A stretch of 64,000 bases of DNA from an uncultured Clostridia bacterium (GTDB lineage Bacteria > Bacillota > Clostridia > Christensenellales > UBA1242). The notes below the pieces were generated by a model. It saw nothing but the letters and a program-made list of their open reading frames with translations, did no database searches and was not told the DNA's origin. The first letter of the stretch is position 1, and every line of letters begins with the position of its first letter. Location of the stretch: the NCBI GenBank assembly GCA_934747385.1, contig CAKVGK010000002.1, positions 324,960-388,959 on the forward strand, written 5' to 3'. A program made the position numbers and the translations under genes. Shown piece by piece: positions 60,018 to 64,000 of this stretch.

Positions 60018-62036
60018 TTAATTATTGGACTCGATTATTATTGGCACAATTAATGGTTTGCGTTTAAGTTTTTTGTTGAGATAGTTGGTCAAAGCGCGGC
60101 GCAAACTTTGTTTAACAGTCATATAGTCGCGAGAACGAACAGCACTTTCATCAATGCTGTTTTCGATTGCAGACTTTGCGTCATCAAGCCAGGTTTGAGC
60201 CTCGCCCATATACGTAAATCCACGAGAAACAATTTCTGGACGGCTGTTAAGTTTGCCCTGTTTTGAGTTAACATTCAAGATAACAATGCACATACCGTCT
60301 TCGCTCAATTGTTTACGTTCTTTAAGCACGTTGCTTTCCAACTCTCCAATGCCAGTTCCGTCAACCAAGCGGCTGCCGAAAGGAACAGTGTCTGTTGCCT
60401 GCAAGAAGTTTTTGTTAACTTCAACTTTCATACCAAGCATAGGAAGAAGAATGTTGTGCCTATCCATGCCAACTGAAATTGCAGTTTCACGTTGAGCAAG
60501 AAGGTGTTTTTGTTCGCCATGCACAGGAATGAAATATTTTGGTTTAATGAGGTTGAGCATAATTTTCATTTCTTCCTTGCAAGCGTGACCAGAAGCGTGA
60601 ACTTGTTCAAGTTCATTGTAAATAACCTTTGCGCCCAACATAATGAGGCGGTTGATTACATTGCTGATTGATTTTTCGTTACCAGGGATTGGGCTTGAAG
60701 AGAAAATTACAGTGTCATTTTCGCCAATTTCAATGCCCTTAAATTCGCCAGAAGCCATGCGAGGGAGCGCACTATTTGGCTCTCCTTGGCTACCTGTGGA
60801 AAGAATAAGGATTTCGCTATCTTTATAATTTTTGATTTTTTCAACCTCAATAATATTTGCGCGGTTGAGTTGCATTTCACCAATTTGAGTTGCAACGTCT
60901 GTAACATTGACCATGCTGCGCCCAACAAGCACAACTTTGCGATTGTGAGTTTCTGCCAAATGAATAACTTCTTGCACGCGGTCGACATTGGAAGCAAAAC
61001 CTGCCACAATAATGCGGCGATCTTTGTTTTCGTTAAACAACTTGTCCAAAGTTTGACCAACAACGCGTTCACTGAGGGACATGCCTGGACGCTCTGCATT
61101 AGTGCTGTCGCTCATATACAAAAGTACGCCCTTTTTACCAAGTTCTGCAAAAGAATAGAAGTCAAAAGGTTCATCGTAAATTGGAGTTAAGTCAATTTTG
61201 TAGTCACCAGTGTGAACAACCATACCAACTGGGGTTTTGATTGCCAATGCATATGCCCCTGGGATTGCGTGGTTAACGTGAATAAATTCAATTTCAAAGC
61301 AACCAAGTGTGATTTTTTGTTTTGGCTTAACAGCAATGGTTTTGTATTCCACTTTTTTGTGCTCGTCCATCTTCTTTTTGATGAGTCCGCATGTCATTTT
61401 GCTGGCGTAAATTGGCGCTTTGATTTCGTTAACGACATATGGAATACTACCGATATGGTCTTCGTGACCGTGAGTGATAACAAAGCCACGAATTTTTTCT
61501 TTGTTTTCAACCAAGTATGTTATGTCTGGCACAACAAGGTCAATGCCAAGCATGTCTGTTGATGGGAACATAACACCGCAGTCGATAACAATAATGTCTT
61601 TACCGTACTCAAGCACGGTCATGTTTTTGCCAATTTCACCAATGCCGCCAAGGAACATAACTTTAAGGTTGTTTGCACCCTTTTTGCCCTTTGATTTTGT
61701 GCTGTTTTCACTAGTCAAAACAACCTCACCATTGCCAGCGGACAAGTCCAAAGCGTTTGCAATTTCACCAACTTGATTTGCCTCAACGGCTTGTCGCTGG
61801 ATTTGCTCCACAAGTTTGTTTGTTGCCTGCTTTGCTTGAGCGCGAGTTTCAACTTTGTGTTGTTTTGCGCGTGTTAAATGAGCGTTGTTTGTTTTGTTTT
61901 GGCTGTTTGTAACCAATTTTTTTGAATTTGAATGTGAAAAACTTTTTTTGCCCAAATTATTTTTCTTTGGAGCAAAATTTTTGTCTGTTTTAACGGATTT
62001 ATCAAATTCTTCACTTGTCATTAAATTTTCTATCAT
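60018..62036 (-). CDS. rnj: Ribonuclease J
   Basis: 5'-3' exo/endonuclease of mRNA decay and rRNA maturation. Start ATG 62036 has AAGGAGATATT upstream; 672 aa. Residues ~1-120 are a Lys/Asn/Gln-rich extension with little predicted structure, beyond the ~555-aa standard. Then comes the metallo-beta-lactamase core (FLGGIGEIGKNMTVLEYG; metal site THGHEDHIGSIP), the beta-CASP domain and C-terminal domain. A TTGACA/TATACT promoter at 62237-62264 gives a leader of about 190 nt with a small hairpin before the RBS. Confidence 0.93.
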   Translation of the reverse strand: MIENLMTSEEFDKSVKTDKNFAPKKNNLGKKSFSHSNSKKLVTNSQNKTNNAHLTRAKQHKVETRAQAKQATNKLVEQIQRQAVEANQVGEIANALDLSAGNGEVVLTSENSTKSKGKKGANNLKVMFLGGIGEIGKNMTVLEYGKDIIVIDCGVMFPSTDMLGIDLVVPDITYLVENKEKIRGFVITHGHEDHIGSIPYVVNEIKAPIYASKMTCGLIKKKMDEHKKVEYKTIAVKPKQKITLGCFEIEFIHVNHAIPGAYALAIKTPVGMVVHTGDYKIDLTPIYDEPFDFYSFAELGKKGVLLYMSDSTNAERPGMSLSERVVGQTLDKLFNENKDRRIIVAGFASNVDRVQEVIHLAETHNRKVVLVGRSMVNVTDVATQIGEMQLNRANIIEVEKIKNYKDSEILILSTGSQGEPNSALPRMASGEFKGIEIGENDTVIFSSSPIPGNEKSISNVINRLIMLGAKVIYNELEQVHASGHACKEEMKIMLNLIKPKYFIPVHGEQKHLLAQRETAISVGMDRHNILLPMLGMKVEVNKNFLQATDTVPFGSRLVDGTGIGELESNVLKERKQLSEDGMCIVILNVNSKQGKLNSRPEIVSRGFTYMGEAQTWLDDAKSAIENSIDESAVRSRDYMTVKQSLRRALTNYLNKKLKRKPLIVPIIIESNN

Positions 62037-62056
62037 AATATCTCCTTTTTTATTTA

Positions 62057-62074
62057 ATTGCACGTATATGCAAT
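62057..62074 (-). promoter_or_regulatory. Leader hairpin upstream of the RNase J RBS
   Basis: ATTGCA-TATACG-TGCAAT on the minus strand, ending just before the ribosome-binding site region; could influence translation or mRNA stability. Confidence 0.4.
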
Positions 62075-62236
62075 GAATTTTAACCCATAGATTTATATAC
62101 TTAATTGCAACGCCAAAAAACAAAATGGCGTAAAAAAGCATGAATATATTACCAATTAAGCGCTGCTCAATTGTATTTATACGTTTGCACCCCTATGCAA
62201 GCATATTAAGTTTCAAAAAATATAAATCTTAAGATT

Positions 62237-62264
62237 AGTATATCATAAAAAAAGAGATTGTCAA
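62237..62264 (-). promoter_or_regulatory. RNase J promoter
   Basis: TTGACA (62259-62264), 16-bp spacer, TATACT (62237-62242) on the minus strand. Confidence 0.85.
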
Positions 62265-62470
62265 GCAAAATTTTAATCTTTTGCCCTTTCGACAATCTTT
62301 TCAGTTTTTAGCCACACTCGCTCCGCTGCACCAGCATTGAGTGTATCTAACAGATATGCTCACTAAGCATTCACTTGTTCGATATGATAAATGGGAAAAA
62401 ATCCACTCGCTTGCACTCTGCATTATAGAATGATATGCCAATGTTTTGCTTGGTGCTGAGGGCAACAAAC
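62265..62470. other. Intergenic region between M16 protease and RNase J
   Basis: About 200 bases with no gene. AGATTGTC and GACAATCT around 62255-62301 form an inverted repeat overlapping the promoter. No T-run terminator for the protease gene was found. Confidence 0.5.
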
Positions 62471-63751
62471 TTAAAATTTGAACAATTTGTTTAACTCTGC
62501 TTTGGTCATAATATCGGCTTTGGTTGCATCGCCATAGGTTGTGAAACTTACGCGTGGATGAGCAAAAATTTCACGAAAAATGTTGTTGCAATCTTCCAAA
62601 GTTGTATTTTTAATTATGCGGTCAACATATTTCTTTTTAAGCAAATTTCCGTGTATAGCAAGACTCTCTAATTTCCTCATATAAACTGAGGTTCTTGGTT
62701 CTTTAACCGCCTCACCGTACTTCCATTCGCGTTTATATTTGTCCAATTCCGCCTGTGTGAAGCCTTTTTCAAGTTTATCTTTTAAATAATCCGCAGTGGT
62801 TTTTAAAATTTCATTGATATTGCCCTTTTCGCACTCGGTGTTAAGAGTTGCAACCGATCGAGTTAAATAATAATCCATTGAAAATCCGCAGCCATACACC
62901 AAACTCTTTTCAAGACGCATTTGCTTTTGAATGCCATCTGTTAAATCGTTAATCATGCTTTGCACAATCCCGCATCTTAGTTTAAAATCGCGGTCATAAA
63001 CATTGCGGTCAAACGCAAAATTTAAAAACAGATAATTCTTTTTTATGTCTTGTGACTCGATTTTGAAAAAACTGTCGTCCTTTATGTCGCTATAAATCAT
63101 TGGCAACTGCTTGAAATTAGATTTAATTGGCAACATGCTTTGAAAGTTGATAAGCAGTTTTTTAACCTTGTTTGCACTCATCGGGCTTGAAACATAAGCA
63201 TGTAAGTTGTTGGCAACAAAATACTTTTTCACATATGCTTTAACGTCCTTACTTTTTATGCTTGCAACCGATTTTTCGTTGCCCAAAACATGGTTTTTAA
63301 GTGCCAAATTTTTAAGCAAGTTGTAGCTATTACAAGACCTCGCCCAGCGATTATATTTGTCCTTATTTTTGGCAATTTCTTGCTGCACAACAGGAATTTC
63401 CTCATCAACGTTTTTTTGACTGAATGTGGATTTTGTTATCAATTCCGCAACAGTTTTTAAATAATCACCAAATTCGTTGGTGAATACGTTGCCAACAAAA
63501 CAAATTTCTGAATTACTGGTGAAAGCATTTGTGTCGATAAAGTCGAAATATTGCTTGCTTATTTGCTTTTTGTCTTTTTCCTTTGTGCCAGTGAAAAACA
63601 TATGCTCAGTGAAATGTGCCAAGCCTGGAATTGTGTCTTCCCTTGCACCAGACAAAAATTGCAATCTAACCATTGTGGATTTGGTTAATTTGTTCTTTTT
63701 ATAATACAGATTACCACCATAAGGCAATTCCAAAATCTTATATTTTTTCAT
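62471..63751 (-). CDS. M16-family zinc protease
   Basis: 426 aa from the ATG at 63751 (AGAGAG upstream). The inverse zinc motif HFTEHMFFTGT (HxxEH) is at about residues 49-58, and the third ligand Glu is in VVQQEIAKNKD ~76 residues later. C-terminal half has the KLESLAIHGNLLK / ARVSFTTYG-type M16 fold. Bacillus YmfF/YmfH and Clostridium relatives process peptides or membrane-near proteins. No partner protease gene is in the window. Confidence 0.85.
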   Translation of the reverse strand: MKKYKILELPYGGNLYYKKNKLTKSTMVRLQFLSGAREDTIPGLAHFTEHMFFTGTKEKDKKQISKQYFDFIDTNAFTSNSEICFVGNVFTNEFGDYLKTVAELITKSTFSQKNVDEEIPVVQQEIAKNKDKYNRWARSCNSYNLLKNLALKNHVLGNEKSVASIKSKDVKAYVKKYFVANNLHAYVSSPMSANKVKKLLINFQSMLPIKSNFKQLPMIYSDIKDDSFFKIESQDIKKNYLFLNFAFDRNVYDRDFKLRCGIVQSMINDLTDGIQKQMRLEKSLVYGCGFSMDYYLTRSVATLNTECEKGNINEILKTTADYLKDKLEKGFTQAELDKYKREWKYGEAVKEPRTSVYMRKLESLAIHGNLLKKKYVDRIIKNTTLEDCNNIFREIFAHPRVSFTTYGDATKADIMTKAELNKLFKF

Positions 63752-63808
63752 ACTCTCTTTTAGCCCCTTTGAACTGATTATATTCAAAAACACAAATTAA
63801 GGCAAGAA

Positions 63809-63845
63809 AAAATGTGAAACCTGAAACATTCAAGCCTCACATTTT
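63809..63845 (-). terminator. Terminator upstream of the M16 gene
   Basis: AAAATGTGA / TCACATTTT arms with a ~19-nt loop and T-run on minus; it would end the transcript arriving from the right. Confidence 0.65.
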
Positions 63846-63884
63846 AGTTCGTTGTTTTAATTTTTGTGCATTATTCATATTTAA

Positions 63885-63967
63885 TTATTCCGTTCTTAAA
63901 GCAAGAACTGGGTCTAACTTTTCGCAATCTTGTTGTAATCTGAAAATTTTTATTTTAAAAATTGTTC
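63885..63967 (-). pseudogene. Possible C-terminal fragment of an FtsX-type ABC permease
   Basis: Reading minus, FRLQQDCEKLDPVLALRTE then TAA; DPVxALRxE is the typical last segment of MacB/FtsX-like permeases. The frame is closed by TGA about 26 codons upstream, while the neighbouring frame is open to the window edge, so a frameshift or tail remnant is likely. Confidence 0.45.
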
Positions 63968-64000
63968 AGGTTCGGCGCCAAGATTTTTTAACAACTTGGT
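63950..64000 (-). CDS. C-terminal end of an open frame running off the window
   Basis: TKLLKNLGAEPEQFLK followed by TAA. Too short to identify; it may be the main frame of the same permease gene before a frameshift, or another gene. Confidence 0.3.
   Translation of the reverse strand, partial: TKLLKNLGAEPEQFLK

Overview
This is a low-GC, gene-dense chromosomal segment from a Gram-positive endospore former, most likely an uncultured member of Clostridia (Bacillota). The evidence is a Bacillus-type dcw order with a PASTA-tailed PBP, a meso-DAP-type MurE (DNPR motif), an hrcA/CIRCE heat-shock operon, a Gram-positive LexA box, an intact sporulation sigma-K gene, RNase J and class A RNase P RNA. 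Nearly all genes lie on the minus strand. The exceptions are short plus-strand islands: a 222-aa protein, dinB, a lytic transglycosylase, two tRNAs, rpmB, a 139-aa membrane protein, sigK and a 104-aa protein. No phage, IS element or CRISPR array is visible.

Layout on the minus strand, left to right. 0-12.6 kb: murA (cut by the window edge), a small accessory cassette (107-aa protein, GNAT acetyltransferase, P-loop kinase with an attenuator-like leader), then ftsW/spoVE, murD, mraY, murE, PBP, an ftsL-like gene and rsmH, then a metallophosphoesterase and a membrane protein. 12.8-16.1 kb: a plus-strand 222-aa protein, engB on minus, SOS-type dinB and a transglycosylase. 16.3-23.8 kb: a YkvI-like permease, then the replication/transcription block dnaG - sigma-region-2-only protein - rpoD - zinc-ribbon protein, a SHOCT protein and cysS. 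24-28.5 kb: tRNA-Val and tRNA-Gly, a Cys-rich small protein, fakA/asp23, rpmB and a 400-aa unknown. 28.9-43.9 kb: the heat-shock block lepA-hemW-(surface-protein insert)-hrcA-grpE-dnaK-tlyA-(151-aa unknown)-dnaJ, then sigK. 43.9-48.5 kb: rnpB, a lipoprotein, a GLUG-repeat surface protein and tatD. 48.6-64 kb: small proteins, plsY, a secreted protein, a large TPR protein, der, feoAB, a lipid kinase, a trhP/trmR-like tRNA-modification pair, RNase J and an M16 protease.

Most of the window is housekeeping: peptidoglycan synthesis and division, transcription initiation, protein folding, ribosome GTPases, lipid and iron metabolism. The unusual material sits at the seams between conserved genes. Points of note are a GrpE whose N-terminus is a 17-cysteine metallothionein-like tail; a promoter - leader peptide (with Arg-Ile-Arg) - terminator unit ahead of the kinase; a sigma-like protein that ends after region 2 between dnaG and rpoD; and several places where a core-gene end is duplicated as a direct repeat around inserted DNA (ftsW tail, dnaJ leader, rnpB promoter, rpmB tail).
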